Assembly: GCF_000153405.2 (NCBI RefSeq)
Contig: NC_020802.1
Span: forward strand, 2,251,883 to 2,315,882
Reading direction: 5' to 3'
Origin: Psychromonas sp. CNPT3
GTDB lineage: Bacteria > Pseudomonadota > Gammaproteobacteria > Enterobacterales > Psychromonadaceae
DNA: 64,000 nt
Shown here: positions 8,714 to 18,848 of the stretch, in pieces
Position numbering within the stretch: position 1 is the first letter of the stretch
Layout: every line of letters begins with the position of its first letter
Made by a program: the position numbers and the translations under genes
The notes under the pieces: model-generated
Seen by the model: only the letters and a program-made list of their open reading frames with translations
What the model was told of the DNA's origin: nothing
Database searches by the model: none

Positions 8714-9658
8714 ATGCGCATTGATAAAATGGCCAAAATAGATCTTAATCTTTTAGTGACACTGCAAATTCTCTTAGAAGAATGTAGCGTCACTCGGGCA
8801 GCTAATCGCCTGCATTTATCGCAATCAGCGTTAAGTAAAAACCTGAATCGATTGCGCCAAACATTAGGGGATCCTCTTTTCTTTCGGAGTGCGCATGGTT
8901 TAAAACCCACCGCGCATGCATTGCAATTACAAAAGCAATTACCCTTACTGCTGCAAAACTTATATCAATTAACCTTGCCCCCTAAATTTACCCCCCAGGA
9001 AAGCCAGCGCAAGTTCTCTTTCGCTCTCTTAGAAAGCGCCTATGAAACGCTTCTACCCGCTTATATTAGTCCGTTATTAGAAAAAGCGCCCAAGATAAAA
9101 CTCGATATTTATAGCTGGAATGAAAATTCCATGCGCGCTATACAACAAGGCAAAATAGACTTTGGACTCAGCGCGCGAGATCTTCATCCTGATTCGGATT
9201 TTCGATTAAATAATCTACCGGATGGGATTGTCTTTGAAACCCTTTTTACGACAAAACAAATTTGTCTTGTCCGTAAAAATCATCCTGTCCTCAACAATAA
9301 TGACTGGAATAAAGAACAATATTTAAAAATGACACATGTACAAGTGCGCTGTGAAGGCAAGGATTGGTGGGCGCTTGATTATCATTTAGCAGCCTCAAAT
9401 GAACACCGAAAAATAAATATCACCCTGCCCGATTTTTATAGTGCGGCCAGTATCTGTGCACACAGTGATTTAATACTTACCTTACCGCTTATTTTTGCGC
9501 CACTTGCTCAACGGATCTATGCATTAGAGCAATTACCTTTACCCGTTGAATTCCCGGAGCTTGCGTATGTATTACTTTGGCATCAACGTAATACGGATGA
9601 GCCTGGCCATCAATGGGTTCGCGAGCTAATCAATGAAAACATACAAAAAGTAGTGTGA
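8714..9658 (+). CDS. LysR-family transcriptional regulator
   Basis: A 314-residue regulator. The N-terminal winged helix-turn-helix is at residues 10-70 (LLVTLQILLEECSVTRAANR, then LSQSALSKNLNRLRQTLGDP), followed by the linker helix and a type 2 periplasmic-binding-like effector domain (roughly 95-310). GAGG lies 8 bases before the ATG; an internal ATG at 8729 is a less likely start. By position it probably regulates the divergent MFS exporter and itself. The effector is unknown. Confidence 0.87.
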   Translation: MRIDKMAKIDLNLLVTLQILLEECSVTRAANRLHLSQSALSKNLNRLRQTLGDPLFFRSAHGLKPTAHALQLQKQLPLLLQNLYQLTLPPKFTPQESQRKFSFALLESAYETLLPAYISPLLEKAPKIKLDIYSWNENSMRAIQQGKIDFGLSARDLHPDSDFRLNNLPDGIVFETLFTTKQICLVRKNHPVLNNNDWNKEQYLKMTHVQVRCEGKDWWALDYHLAASNEHRKINITLPDFYSAASICAHSDLILTLPLIFAPLAQRIYALEQLPLPVEFPELAYVLLWHQRNTDEPGHQWVRELINENIQKVV

Positions 9659-9671
9659 ACTTTGCTTGCGC

Positions 9672-10829
9672 TTACAAGCCCATCGCGTATTGCATGACTT
9701 TATTTTTTAACGAGCCACTGCGCTGCGCGATAAAAAAGATACTCTTACGCAAAGCGCGTATCGGCGCTAATTGGCTTTTACTGCCTTTATAAAACACATC
9801 CATCGCCGTTTGCATTAATAAATTTTGCGTTTTACGCTCTTGCTCATAACGCTTTAATAATTCAGATAACGCGCCCTCGTGTGGCGCTAATAATAAATCA
9901 ACTAAACACTGCACATCTTTAAACCCTAAATTAACACCTTGTCCTGCCAGTGGATTAATACTGTGCGCGGCATCCCCGACTAACACCGCGCTATCACGGT
10001 AATAATTTTTTGCGTGACGACGCGTGAGTTTAAAGGCCCCTTTATTTTGCACTTCAAAATCAAAGTTTAATGTGGGGAATTCATCTAAAATCGCCTGTTT
10101 TAGTTGTGGATTTGATAGCGTCATTAATTGATTTATTTTTTCAGGACTATGGTACCAAACGAGACTTGCCTGCGGTCCCGCTAACGGTAAAAAAGCACAA
10201 GGCCCTGTTTCTCTAAACTCTTGCCAGGTTACCCCTTGCTGCGCTTTATCTGTTTTGATACTAATTAGTAAGCATTTCTGACGATAATCCCATGCTGTAA
10301 TAGGAATATTTAATTTTTGACGAATGCTTGAATTTGCCCCGTCGGCGGCAATAAGTAAAGAGGCGCTAATATTAATACCGCTGTCTAAGCTGACACAGAC
10401 GCTACTGGCATTATTATTGATGTTTATAACCTGCTGTTGCAGATAAAAATGCACGTTGGGTAACTTTTCTAACGCGCGCCATAACGCAGACTGAATCAAC
10501 TGATTTTCAGCCATGACGCCTAAACAATCTAAATTTAAGTCCTGACTATCAAAGGTTAACTTAGCACTGCCTTTCTCCCACGTTTGTAATCCATGATAAG
10601 CACATAAACGCGCTTTGGGTAAGTTATCCCAAATACCGGCTTTTTGTAAAAGGCATTTACTTTGCGCACTAAAAGCTGAAACGCGTAAATCAAATTCGTC
10701 ATCAAGTTGACAAGTCGGTACTGTGTTTTTTTCAATAAGATGGATGATCATGCCTTGTTGTGCCAATAATAGGGCGCTTAATGCACCGACCATACCGCCA
10801 CCCACAATAATAATTTCTCTTTTTTTCAT
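9672..10829 (-). CDS. ubiF: UbiF-type ubiquinone hydroxylase
   Basis: A class A FAD monooxygenase of the UbiH/UbiF/VisC family, 385 residues. In E. coli UbiF hydroxylates 2-octaprenyl-3-methyl-6-methoxy-1,4-benzoquinol, the last ring hydroxylation in ubiquinone synthesis. Visible are the FAD-binding GGGMVGALSALLLAQQG at the N-terminus, a DG-type motif LIAADGANSSIRQKL mid-protein and GDAAHSINPLAGQGVNLGFKD in the C-terminal half. Within the family I choose UbiF because of position: divergent from miaB, exactly as ubiF lies in E. coli. Paralogues UbiH or UbiI would be expected elsewhere. AAGGATC precedes the start. Confidence 0.85.
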   Translation of the reverse strand: MKKREIIIVGGGMVGALSALLLAQQGMIIHLIEKNTVPTCQLDDEFDLRVSAFSAQSKCLLQKAGIWDNLPKARLCAYHGLQTWEKGSAKLTFDSQDLNLDCLGVMAENQLIQSALWRALEKLPNVHFYLQQQVININNNASSVCVSLDSGINISASLLIAADGANSSIRQKLNIPITAWDYRQKCLLISIKTDKAQQGVTWQEFRETGPCAFLPLAGPQASLVWYHSPEKINQLMTLSNPQLKQAILDEFPTLNFDFEVQNKGAFKLTRRHAKNYYRDSAVLVGDAAHSINPLAGQGVNLGFKDVQCLVDLLLAPHEGALSELLKRYEQERKTQNLLMQTAMDVFYKGSKSQLAPIRALRKSIFFIAQRSGSLKNKVMQYAMGL

Positions 10830-10932
10830 GACAGATCCTTTAAAAAGTCTTATTTCTTAGCAACAACTTACAATTTTACAATTTTAAATACAGATTGAAC
10901 TTCCTTATTATGCGCAATAAAAGGGAAGTATC

Positions 10933-10960
10933 TTGAAGTCCACGGTGATATGCGTAAAAT
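10933..10960 (+). promoter_or_regulatory. Candidate sigma-70 promoter of miaB operon
   Basis: TTGAAG at 10933-10938 and TAAAAT at 10955-10960 are separated by 16 bases, about 40 bases before the miaB ATG. A second possible -10, TATAGT, is at 10972. Inferred from pattern only. Confidence 0.4.
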
Positions 10961-10999
10961 GTCACCTCTTTTATAGTACTACAATAGAGCAAGTAAATT

Positions 11000-12421
11000 A
11001 TGAGTTTAAAATTACACGTCAAAACTTGGGGTTGTCAGATGAATGAATACGATTCATCAAAAATGGCAGATCTACTAAATTCCAGCAATGGCTATATTAG
11101 CGTTGATAATGCCGAAGATGCGGACGTTATTTTATTGAACACTTGCTCTATCCGAGAAAAAGCCCAAGAAAAAGTATTTCATCAATTAGGGCGCTGGAAA
11201 AAATTAAAAGATAAAAAACCGGGTTTGATCATTGGTGTTGGTGGGTGTGTTGCCTCACAAGAAGGTAAAGCAATCCGCCGCCGTGCGCCTTATGTTGATA
11301 TTGTATTTGGACCACAAACATTGCATCGTTTACCTAAAATGATCCAAGACGTAAAAGACAATAATCACGCAGTTATCGATGTTAGTTTCCCTGAAATTGA
11401 GAAATTTGACTGTCTTCCTGATGCCCGTGCTGATGGCGCGACTGCCTTTGTTACTATTATGGAAGGTTGTTCTAAATATTGTACTTTTTGTATTGTGCCT
11501 TACACACGTGGCGAAGAAGTCAGCCGCCCCGTCGATGACATTCTTTTAGAAGTCGCGCAACTTGCAGAGCAAGGTGTTCGAGAAATTAATTTACTCGGCC
11601 AAAACGTAAACTCATACATTGGTGCCACGTTTGATGGAAAAACGTGTAGCTTTGCTGAATTACTGCGTAATGTTGCCTCTATCGATGGTATTGATAGATT
11701 GCGTTACACCACCAGTAACCCTATCGATTTTGATGATGAAATCATTGATGTGTATCGCGACACCCCTGAGCTTGTTGATTTCTTACACCTTCCCGTACAA
11801 GCGGGATCAGACAGAATTCTGAGTGCGATGAAACGAGGTCATACAGCAGCTCAATATAAAGAAAAAATTGTAGCACTTAAACTGGTACGACCAAACCTGA
11901 CATTAAGCTCCGACTTTATTGTCGGCTTCCCAAATGAAACAGATGAGGATTTCCAACAAACAATGGATCTTATCGAAGAAATAGGCTTTGATATCAGCTA
12001 CAGTTTCATTTATAGCCAGCGCCCAGGTACGCCAGCTGCCGACATGCCCGATGACGTTTCATTACAAGTTAAAAAAGAGCGCTTAGCACGCTTACAACAT
12101 GCCATTACCCAACAAGCACTGCAAATTGCACGGCGTATGGTCGGCAGTGTACAACGCATTTTAGTTGAAGGGCCATCACGTAAAAACATCATGGAATTAT
12201 GTGGCCGAACTGAAAATAACCGCATTGTAAACTTTGAAGGTGATCATCGCTCTATCGGTAGCTTTGTCGATGTAGAGATAACAGAAGTTCATAGTAACTC
12301 TATTCGCGGGAAATTTATTCGTAATGAAAGTGAAATGAATTTACGTTTATCTATTCGTCCCATTGACATTGTCAATAAACAAGCAGAAAATTTAGGTGTA
12401 AATACCTACAATCCTGAATAA
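11000..12421 (+). CDS. miaB: MiaB tRNA methylthiotransferase
   Basis: A radical-SAM enzyme that adds the 2-methylthio group to N6-isopentenyladenosine at position 37 of tRNAs reading UNN codons. The N-terminal UPF0004 domain carries its three cluster cysteines (WGCQMN, C12; NTCSIRE; GGCVAS). The radical-SAM motif CSKYCTFC lies near residue 157, and a TRAM RNA-binding domain fills roughly residues 375-440. The 473 residues match the family (E. coli 474). It heads a tight plus-strand operon, miaB-ybeZ-ybeY-corC-lnt, in the conserved enterobacterial order. Confidence 0.97.
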   Translation: MSLKLHVKTWGCQMNEYDSSKMADLLNSSNGYISVDNAEDADVILLNTCSIREKAQEKVFHQLGRWKKLKDKKPGLIIGVGGCVASQEGKAIRRRAPYVDIVFGPQTLHRLPKMIQDVKDNNHAVIDVSFPEIEKFDCLPDARADGATAFVTIMEGCSKYCTFCIVPYTRGEEVSRPVDDILLEVAQLAEQGVREINLLGQNVNSYIGATFDGKTCSFAELLRNVASIDGIDRLRYTTSNPIDFDDEIIDVYRDTPELVDFLHLPVQAGSDRILSAMKRGHTAAQYKEKIVALKLVRPNLTLSSDFIVGFPNETDEDFQQTMDLIEEIGFDISYSFIYSQRPGTPAADMPDDVSLQVKKERLARLQHAITQQALQIARRMVGSVQRILVEGPSRKNIMELCGRTENNRIVNFEGDHRSIGSFVDVEITEVHSNSIRGKFIRNESEMNLRLSIRPIDIVNKQAENLGVNTYNPE

Positions 12422-12435
12422 AAGGTAATAATACT

Positions 12436-13452
12436 TTGACCAATCAATTGACGACAGTACATCTTGATTTAACGCCACAAGACAATGATCGTTTAGCGAT
12501 TTTATGTGGCACTTTTGATGATAATATTAAGCATATTGCGCGTCGTTTAGGACTGGAAATTAGTTATAAAGACTCCCACTTTAAAATTATTGGTGAGCAC
12601 CGTTACGCACAAGCTTGCCGAGATCTTATACAAGAATTGTATATTGAGACGCAAACGATTAAAGGTAAAACAGCAGATCTTACCGATGCAGATGTGCATA
12701 TTGCATTGCAAGCGCTGTTAAATGAGCATCGATTATTAGAAGTGCAGCAATCTAAAGCTAAAATTGGTACGCAAACGCTTAGCATTAAAACCAAGCGCGG
12801 TATTATAAAACCTCGCGGTGAAAACCAAAGTAAATATATCAGTAATATTCTTAATAATGATATTAGCTTTGGTATTGGCCCTGCTGGTACAGGTAAAACA
12901 TATCTGGCTGTCGCATGCGCGGTTGAAGCATTAGAGCGCCAAGAAGTGCGCCGTATTTTACTCACTCGCCCCGCGGTAGAGGCGGGTGAAAAGCTGGGTT
13001 TTTTACCCGGCGACCTGTCACAAAAAGTCGACCCTTACCTGCGCCCATTGTACGATGCTTTATTTGAAATGCTCGGCTTTGAAAAGGTAGAAAAACTCAT
13101 TGAAAAGAAAATCATTGAAATTGCACCACTGGCTTATATGCGCGGACGCACTTTAAATGATGCTTTTATTATTCTTGATGAAAGTCAAAATACGACAGTT
13201 GAACAAATGAAAATGTTTTTAACCCGTATTGGCTTTAATTCTTCGGCGGTGATCACCGGTGACATTACTCAAATTGATTTACCTCGCCATCAAAAATCTG
13301 GATTACGTCATGCCATTGAAGTATTAAATGAAGTTGATGAGATAAGCTTTAACTTCTTTGATGCCGATGATGTTGTTCGCCACCCTGTCGTCGCTAGGAT
13401 CGTTAAAGCTTATGAAGCTTATGAGCGTAAAACAGAGCATGGAAAAACCTAA
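12436..13452 (+). CDS. ybeZ: YbeZ, PhoH-like ATPase
   Basis: A 338-residue PhoH-family P-loop ATPase that partners YbeY in rRNA maturation and RNA decay. Walker [12 protein letters not shown] is near residues 153-163; Walker [12 protein letters not shown] near 243-253; [12 protein letters not shown] follows. The start is a TTG at 12436, set by AAAGG at 12421-12425 directly after the miaB stop; no ATG lies nearby. A TTG start in mid-operon may lower translation. The gene overlaps ybeY by one base, so the two are probably translationally coupled. Confidence 0.93.
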   Translation: MTNQLTTVHLDLTPQDNDRLAILCGTFDDNIKHIARRLGLEISYKDSHFKIIGEHRYAQACRDLIQELYIETQTIKGKTADLTDADVHIALQALLNEHRLLEVQQSKAKIGTQTLSIKTKRGIIKPRGENQSKYISNILNNDISFGIGPAGTGKTYLAVACAVEALERQEVRRILLTRPAVEAGEKLGFLPGDLSQKVDPYLRPLYDALFEMLGFEKVEKLIEKKIIEIAPLAYMRGRTLNDAFIILDESQNTTVEQMKMFLTRIGFNSSAVITGDITQIDLPRHQKSGLRHAIEVLNEVDEISFNFFDADDVVRHPVVARIVKAYEAYERKTEHGKT

Positions 13453-13925
13453 TGCAACTGTATATTGATTTACAAATCGCAACAATGGATGAAAAAGCCC
13501 TGCCTTCACTTGCGCTTATTGAAACGTGGATAAAAGAAGCTATTATCAAAGGCTCATCCATCACGCGTGAAGAAGCAGAATTAACAGTGCGTATCGTCGA
13601 CAGCGTTGAAAGCCAGCAACTCAATGGCCAATATCGACATAAAGATAAGCCCACAAATGTGCTATCATTTCCATTTCAAGCACCGATGGGTATTCAATTA
13701 CCTCTTTTGGGTGATCTTGTTATCTGCAAACAAATTGTAGAGCAAGAAGCACTTGAACAGAATAAAGACTTAAATGCGCATTGGGCACATATGCTGATCC
13801 ATGGTAGCCTACACTTGTTGGGCTTTGATCATATTATTGAACAACAAGCCCTCGAGATGGAAAGTTTAGAAACAAAAATATTGGTAACGTTAGGTTTTCC
13901 TCCTCCTTATAATGAAACAGAGTAA
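13452..13925 (+). CDS. ybeY: YbeY endoribonuclease
   Basis: A zinc-dependent endoribonuclease of 157 residues needed for 16S rRNA 3' maturation and 70S quality control. The metal motif H-x3-H-x5-H is intact in [12 protein letters not shown] near residues 113-124, and the family arginine motif appears in [19 protein letters not shown]. The ATG shares its A with the ybeZ TAA, confirming the start and coupling. Length equals that of E. coli YbeY (155). Confidence 0.95.
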   Translation: MQLYIDLQIATMDEKALPSLALIETWIKEAIIKGSSITREEAELTVRIVDSVESQQLNGQYRHKDKPTNVLSFPFQAPMGIQLPLLGDLVICKQIVEQEALEQNKDLNAHWAHMLIHGSLHLLGFDHIIEQQALEMESLETKILVTLGFPPPYNETE

Positions 13926-13934
13926 ATAAACGCA

Positions 13935-14798
13935 ATGTCAGACGAACATTCAACCCGCGAGCAGGCACGATCTAGTTTGCTCGATAAAATTGGCCACCTT
14001 TTTCAAACAGAGCCAAAGAATAAAAGTGAATTATTAACATTGATAAATGACGCTAAACTGCGCCATGTTATCGATCAAAAAACCAAAGAGATGATCAAAG
14101 GTGTACTTGATGTTTCTAATTTACGAGTGCGCGATATAATGATCCCGCGCTCACAAATGATCACTTTAAGCTTACACCAAAAAGTTAATGAATTTTTACC
14201 TATCATTATCGACTCCGCACATTCACGTTTTCCGGTGATAACAGAAGATAAAGATCATGTTGTCGGCTTATTACTTGCCAAAGATCTGATAAAATTCGGT
14301 TTTCGCAGTCAAGCTAGCAAATTTAAAATCGGAGATATCTTACGAGAAGCCGTCGTTGTCCCTGAAAGTAAGCGCCTAGATACCTTACTTAAAGAATTTC
14401 GTTGTCAACGTTACCATATGGCAATTGTCGTAGATGAATACGGTGGTGTATCAGGACTCGTTACCATTGAAGATATTTTAGAAGTGATTGTCGGTGAAAT
14501 CGAAGATGAATATGACGATGAAGAAGTCGCAGAGATCCGTAAAATTGGAAAACGTACTTATGCGGTTAATGCATTAACGACGATTGATGACTTTAATGAT
14601 TATTTCGGTACAACTTATAACATTGAAGAGCAAGATACCATTGCGGGATTATTGATCCATCAATTAGGTCACCTGCCAAGTAGAGGCGAATATATTAATA
14701 TTGATGGCTATAAATATAAAGTGATCAATGCCGATAACCGACGCTTAATACAACTGCAAGTGCATATTCCAAAAGAGTTAAAAAACATTGAAATATAA
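13935..14798 (+). CDS. corC: CorC/YbeX CBS-domain protein
   Basis: A 287-residue cytoplasmic protein with two CBS domains (roughly residues 65-190: VRDIMIPRSQM opens the first, YGGVSGLVTIEDILEVIVGE closes the second) and a C-terminal CorC/HlyC transporter-associated domain. It has been linked to Mg2+/Co2+ handling; recent work on YbeX also connects it to ribosome function, in line with its place after ybeZ-ybeY. It has no membrane-spanning part, unlike the larger CNNM-like relatives. Its last 11 bases overlap the lnt frame. Confidence 0.92.
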   Translation: MSDEHSTREQARSSLLDKIGHLFQTEPKNKSELLTLINDAKLRHVIDQKTKEMIKGVLDVSNLRVRDIMIPRSQMITLSLHQKVNEFLPIIIDSAHSRFPVITEDKDHVVGLLLAKDLIKFGFRSQASKFKIGDILREAVVVPESKRLDTLLKEFRCQRYHMAIVVDEYGGVSGLVTIEDILEVIVGEIEDEYDDEEVAEIRKIGKRTYAVNALTTIDDFNDYFGTTYNIEEQDTIAGLLIHQLGHLPSRGEYINIDGYKYKVINADNRRLIQLQVHIPKELKNIEI

Positions 14799-16371
14799 AG
14801 GTGTTAAATGCTTCAGGGCATTAACACAAACACTGCGAGGGCAATTTTTTATTGCCCTCTTTTTAGGTGCATTACAAGTCTTTGCCTTTGCACCTTTTTC
14901 ACTACCCTGGCTTATATACCCTTCGTTTATTGGTTTCTTTTTCTTATTAGATGAAATTAAAAAAAGTACAAACAAACTTTTCTTAATGTGTTTTATCTTT
15001 AATTTTTCAATGTTTCTTGCAACCGTACATTGGATTTTCGTCAGTATGGATCAGTTTGGAGGCATGCCTACCCTGGTTAATATGGCGTTGATCGCATTAT
15101 TTTGTGCTTATTTAGCCCTTTTCCCAAGCTTTGCCTTATGGCTGAGTATGCGTTTAAATTTTGTATCAAAAATAGTACGCTACTTGCTTGTGTTGCCTGT
15201 TTTTTGGCTGTTAATGGACGCCTTTCGTGGTTGGTTCTTAACCGGTTTCCCATGGGCATATCTAGGTTACAGCCATATTGATACGCCTTTGATAGGCTTT
15301 GCGCCCGTACTCGGAGTGCAAGGTGTCACTCTCGCCATTTTATTACTTTGTGGTGCATTAACACTGATTTTACAAAACCAATATAATAAAAGCGCTTTAA
15401 CTCTGATCATTGTACTTTTATCAACAGGGGCGCTTTTAAAATCAGTGCGTTACACACAACTTCAAGATCCCATTAACATCGCTTTAATACAAGGCAATAT
15501 TGACCAACATAAAAAATGGGAAGCCGGAAACTTATACCCCTCTTTGTTTAAATATTTAAAATTAAGCCAAAGCGTTGATATAAAAAAAGAATTAATCATT
15601 TGGCCAGAATCTGCGATAGCGGCCTTAGAGCTAGATATACAACCTGCTTTACAATCCATATCCGCTGACTTTCAAGAAAAGAACAAAACGTTATTCACCG
15701 GGATAATAGAATACGACCAAGTTGATAAACAATACTTTAATAGTATTATCAGCTTAGGAAAACAGCAAAGCGATATGCCTTATTCGAAAAACAGCACAGC
15801 TCGCTACCAAAAACACCATCTACTGCCCATTGGTGAATTTGTGCCTTTTGAAAAATGGCTACGTCCTCTTGCGCCCTACTTTAATTTGCCGATGTCGAGT
15901 TTTTCGCCCGGCAAGGCCGTACAAAAAAACTTACGCTATGCACAGGTAAATTTAGCAAGTGCACTTTGTTATGAAATCACCTTTGCAGAATTATTGCGCC
16001 AAAACATCAGTCCTGAGACGGGCGTTATCCTCACCCTAAGTAATGATGCGTGGTTTGGCCTGTCTATTGGACCTGCACAGCATTTACAAATAGCACGCAT
16101 GCGCGCTATTGAATTTGCACGCCCCTTACTGCGCAGTACCAATACCGGTATCACAGCCATTTATGATAGTTTGGGACAAGAAAAAGGCAGATTAACAGCC
16201 AATCAGGCCGGTGCGTTACGTATGAAAATTTACCCTGCACTCGGTAGTACGCCTTATCAATACTTTGGATCTTTATTTATCAACCTATATTGTATTATCG
16301 TATTACTACTCTTAGGCGTGATATATCAACGAAAAACAAAAATCAATAACATAAAATCAACATCTATTTAA
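14788..16371 (+). CDS. lnt: Apolipoprotein N-acyltransferase Lnt
   Basis: An inner-membrane enzyme that adds the third acyl chain to lipoproteins, completing maturation before Lol sorting. Six or more membrane helices (residues 10-215) precede a periplasmic nitrilase-like domain. The catalytic triad is visible in context: Glu in IWPESAIAAL, Lys in YQKHHLLPIGEFVPFE and Cys in ALCYEITF. A last helix lies at the C-terminus. The start appears to be the TTG at 14788, inside corC, as no in-frame ATG or GTG precedes the first helix. The 527 residues are close to the family norm (about 512). Confidence 0.94.
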   Translation: MKYKGVKCFRALTQTLRGQFFIALFLGALQVFAFAPFSLPWLIYPSFIGFFFLLDEIKKSTNKLFLMCFIFNFSMFLATVHWIFVSMDQFGGMPTLVNMALIALFCAYLALFPSFALWLSMRLNFVSKIVRYLLVLPVFWLLMDAFRGWFLTGFPWAYLGYSHIDTPLIGFAPVLGVQGVTLAILLLCGALTLILQNQYNKSALTLIIVLLSTGALLKSVRYTQLQDPINIALIQGNIDQHKKWEAGNLYPSLFKYLKLSQSVDIKKELIIWPESAIAALELDIQPALQSISADFQEKNKTLFTGIIEYDQVDKQYFNSIISLGKQQSDMPYSKNSTARYQKHHLLPIGEFVPFEKWLRPLAPYFNLPMSSFSPGKAVQKNLRYAQVNLASALCYEITFAELLRQNISPETGVILTLSNDAWFGLSIGPAQHLQIARMRAIEFARPLLRSTNTGITAIYDSLGQEKGRLTANQAGALRMKIYPALGSTPYQYFGSLFINLYCIIVLLLLGVIYQRKTKINNIKSTSI

Positions 16372-16555
16372 TCCCTTAATGGTAATGAATGATGATAATA
16401 AGCACTGCTCTTTTAATCAGCATCAACAGAATGAAAAATATACATATAAAACACAGTATATTTATTAAAATAAGTCAATTTATTCTGCTATTAAACAAAG
16501 AAACTGCTAACATCTCCAAGATTATTTTTTATTACGTCTAAATAAAGGTACCTGC

Positions 16556-17320
16556 ATGAAGCTCAACAAAATTACTCTCTTTAGCATCCTTAGCATTTCC
16601 CTACTCAGTGGATGTATTACTCTAAATAATGATGATGAGCTAAGACAAATAAAAAGTCTAAAAAACGATCTAATAGTGGCCCAAAAAGAGACTGAGAAAT
16701 TACAAAACAGCTTAAAAGAAAGTCAAAAAACGTTACAAGAAAGCCAAAGTAAAACAGTTGAACTTAATGACTTAATTAAAAAAACAAAACGATCAGTCAA
16801 AACAAATTTTAAATCTAAAAAAACAAAACGCGTGGCAGATAAAACGATTCTTGGCCAAAATGAATGGGTCTACGTCTCCCAAATAAAGGAAAACTATCGT
16901 GCGCGTATTGATACCGGCGCGACGACATCATCTATCAGTGCACAAGATATCGAAATATTTGAACGTGACGGTAAGCGCTGGGTACGTTTTAATTTAATTG
17001 ATGAAAATGATGAGTGCAAACAAACTTTAGAAACGCCCGTTATTCGCATGGTCTCTATCATACAATCTAATAACAGCTCAAAAGGCAATACCAATCGCCC
17101 TGTTGTACAACTACATGTGCGGATGGGTGATATTGTAAATAAAACAGAATTTACATTAACCGATCGCCAGCATATGCAATATCCAGTATTAATTGGACGT
17201 AGCTTTTTACAAGATGTGGCCTTAGTTGATGTTGGCGCAACTTATATTCAAGATAAATATAAAATACCAAAAAGTGTATCAAAACAGAGCAAAAAAGTAA
17301 GGGTTAATAATGAAGGCTAG
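16556..17320 (+). CDS. Retropepsin-like lipoprotein (ATP-dependent zinc protease family)
   Basis: A 254-residue envelope protein. A lipoprotein signal ends in LSGC with Cys20 as the lipidated residue; Ile at +2 does not signal inner-membrane retention, so an outer-membrane place is likely. A Lys/Gln-rich helical segment (about 25-80) is a probable coiled coil. The C-terminal part is the COG4067 / PF05618 retropepsin-like fold, with the aspartic protease signature DTGA at residues 119-122 and a second segment LIGRSFLQDVALVD. Only one DTGA is present, so activity would need a dimer. The family name speaks of zinc, but I see no zinc motif. It overlaps the next gene by 11 bases. Confidence 0.85.
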   Translation: MKLNKITLFSILSISLLSGCITLNNDDELRQIKSLKNDLIVAQKETEKLQNSLKESQKTLQESQSKTVELNDLIKKTKRSVKTNFKSKKTKRVADKTILGQNEWVYVSQIKENYRARIDTGATTSSISAQDIEIFERDGKRWVRFNLIDENDECKQTLETPVIRMVSIIQSNNSSKGNTNRPVVQLHVRMGDIVNKTEFTLTDRQHMQYPVLIGRSFLQDVALVDVGATYIQDKYKIPKSVSKQSKKVRVNNEG

Positions 17321-18845
17321 ATTTGTATTTTTTTCGTTAGTTGCAGGGCTTTTTTTATTAGGCTCATTCCAAACCATACAGCGCCATATTAGCTTTGATA
17401 TCCCTTGGCTTCCCGGCGCGACACGCACCATTTGGAATATTGATGCGAAAATCAATTTTAATGCGCTGGATCGCCCTATCACCGCATCATTAACCACACC
17501 ACAAGCACAAGCAGGCTACATTCAGATCAGTCAAAATGCAGCCTCGCCAGGTTATGGTTTATCTTACATTGATAACAATGATAAAAAAACCAAACAAGTA
17601 CAATGGACTATTCGCGAAGCCCAAGGAAAACAAACGCTGTACTATAACATTCAGCTAATGGTCGATGATAAGTATCAAAAAGCGCCTATTTCTCAAATGC
17701 CTCCAATTGTCGACATTCAATACAATAACTCGGCAGAGCTCACTGCAGGTAAAGCGCTCATCAAAGAAGCCTTAAAAACCAGCGCAGATGCCTTTAGCCT
17801 CACCCGTGAAATATTAAAAAAACTTAATGCTGAAGCGCCCAGTCAAAACGTCAGTTTATTGCTCACTAGTAACAGTAATAAAACCAAACTGCTTATTGCT
17901 CTGCTCAATCATGCCAACATATCCACTAAATTTATTGGCGCGTTACATTTAGAAGATGGACGCCGACGTCAACATTTACAACCCTTAGTTGAAGTTTTCT
18001 CTGAAAAAGAGGGCGTTATTAGTTCTCAACTTTTTGATGCGTATACCACAGAAAGTGTTATCCGAGATGACCTTTTATTATGGGATCAAAGTGGAGTCGC
18101 TTTACTTGAACTCAGTGGGGGGGAACGCTCAAACGTGAGCTTCTCGATGATAAAACAAGAACAACCTGCATTAGCTGCTATTATACAAAAAACAGAAAAT
18201 GCGCATCTATTCAACTTTTCAATACATAGTTTACCCGTTGAAGATCAAGCCTTGTTTAAAGGTATCTTAATGATCCCTCTTGGTGTGCTTATTGTGGTAT
18301 TAATGCGCGTTTTAATCGGCCTGAAAACCTCGGGTACTTTTATGCCCGTTTTGATTGCGATGGCATTTATTCAAACCAGTTTGATCACCGGTTTAGTCGG
18401 ATTTATTTTACTGGTTGCTATCGGTCTCTTCATTCGCTCTTACCTTTCACAGCTCAATTTACTCCTGGTGTCGCGAATATCCACGGTGATCATTATGGTC
18501 ATATTATTGATCGCAATGTTTGGCGTTTTGTCTTATAAATTAGGCTTAACAGAAGGCTTAAAAATTACTTTCTTCCCGATGATTATTTTATCGTGGACCA
18601 TTGAACGTATGTCTGTTTTATGGGAAGAAGAAGGTGCTAAAGAGGTGTTCTTACAAGGCGGAGGGAGCTTATTGGTTGCTGTCTTTGCTTATTTTGCAAT
18701 GAGTAACGATATTACGCGCCATTTAATGTTTAACTTTATTGGTTTACAATTTGTGGTGATGAGCTTTGTTCTCTTGTTAGGCAGTTACACCGGTTATCGT
18801 TTACTTGAATTACGCCGTTTTAAACCGTTAGCGGATCAGGAATAA
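17310..18845 (+). CDS. Inactive transglutaminase fused to 7TM domain
   Basis: A 511-residue membrane protein. An N-terminal anchor helix (about 5-22) leads into a periplasmic domain of roughly 220 residues that resembles the inactive transglutaminase-like domain of this family. About seven hydrophobic helices then fill residues 315-500 (VLIVVLMRVLIGLKTSGTFM opens the set). This matches the pairing of Transglut_i_TM with 7TM_transglut known from proteobacterial genomes. I find no clear Cys-His-Asp catalytic set, which agrees with the 'inactive' label. Its genes on both sides suggest a peptide- or amide-handling envelope complex. Confidence 0.85.
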   Translation: MKARFVFFSLVAGLFLLGSFQTIQRHISFDIPWLPGATRTIWNIDAKINFNALDRPITASLTTPQAQAGYIQISQNAASPGYGLSYIDNNDKKTKQVQWTIREAQGKQTLYYNIQLMVDDKYQKAPISQMPPIVDIQYNNSAELTAGKALIKEALKTSADAFSLTREILKKLNAEAPSQNVSLLLTSNSNKTKLLIALLNHANISTKFIGALHLEDGRRRQHLQPLVEVFSEKEGVISSQLFDAYTTESVIRDDLLLWDQSGVALLELSGGERSNVSFSMIKQEQPALAAIIQKTENAHLFNFSIHSLPVEDQALFKGILMIPLGVLIVVLMRVLIGLKTSGTFMPVLIAMAFIQTSLITGLVGFILLVAIGLFIRSYLSQLNLLLVSRISTVIIMVILLIAMFGVLSYKLGLTEGLKITFFPMIILSWTIERMSVLWEEEGAKEVFLQGGGSLLVAVFAYFAMSNDITRHLMFNFIGLQFVVMSFVLLLGSYTGYRLLELRRFKPLADQE

Positions 18846-18848
18846 AAC

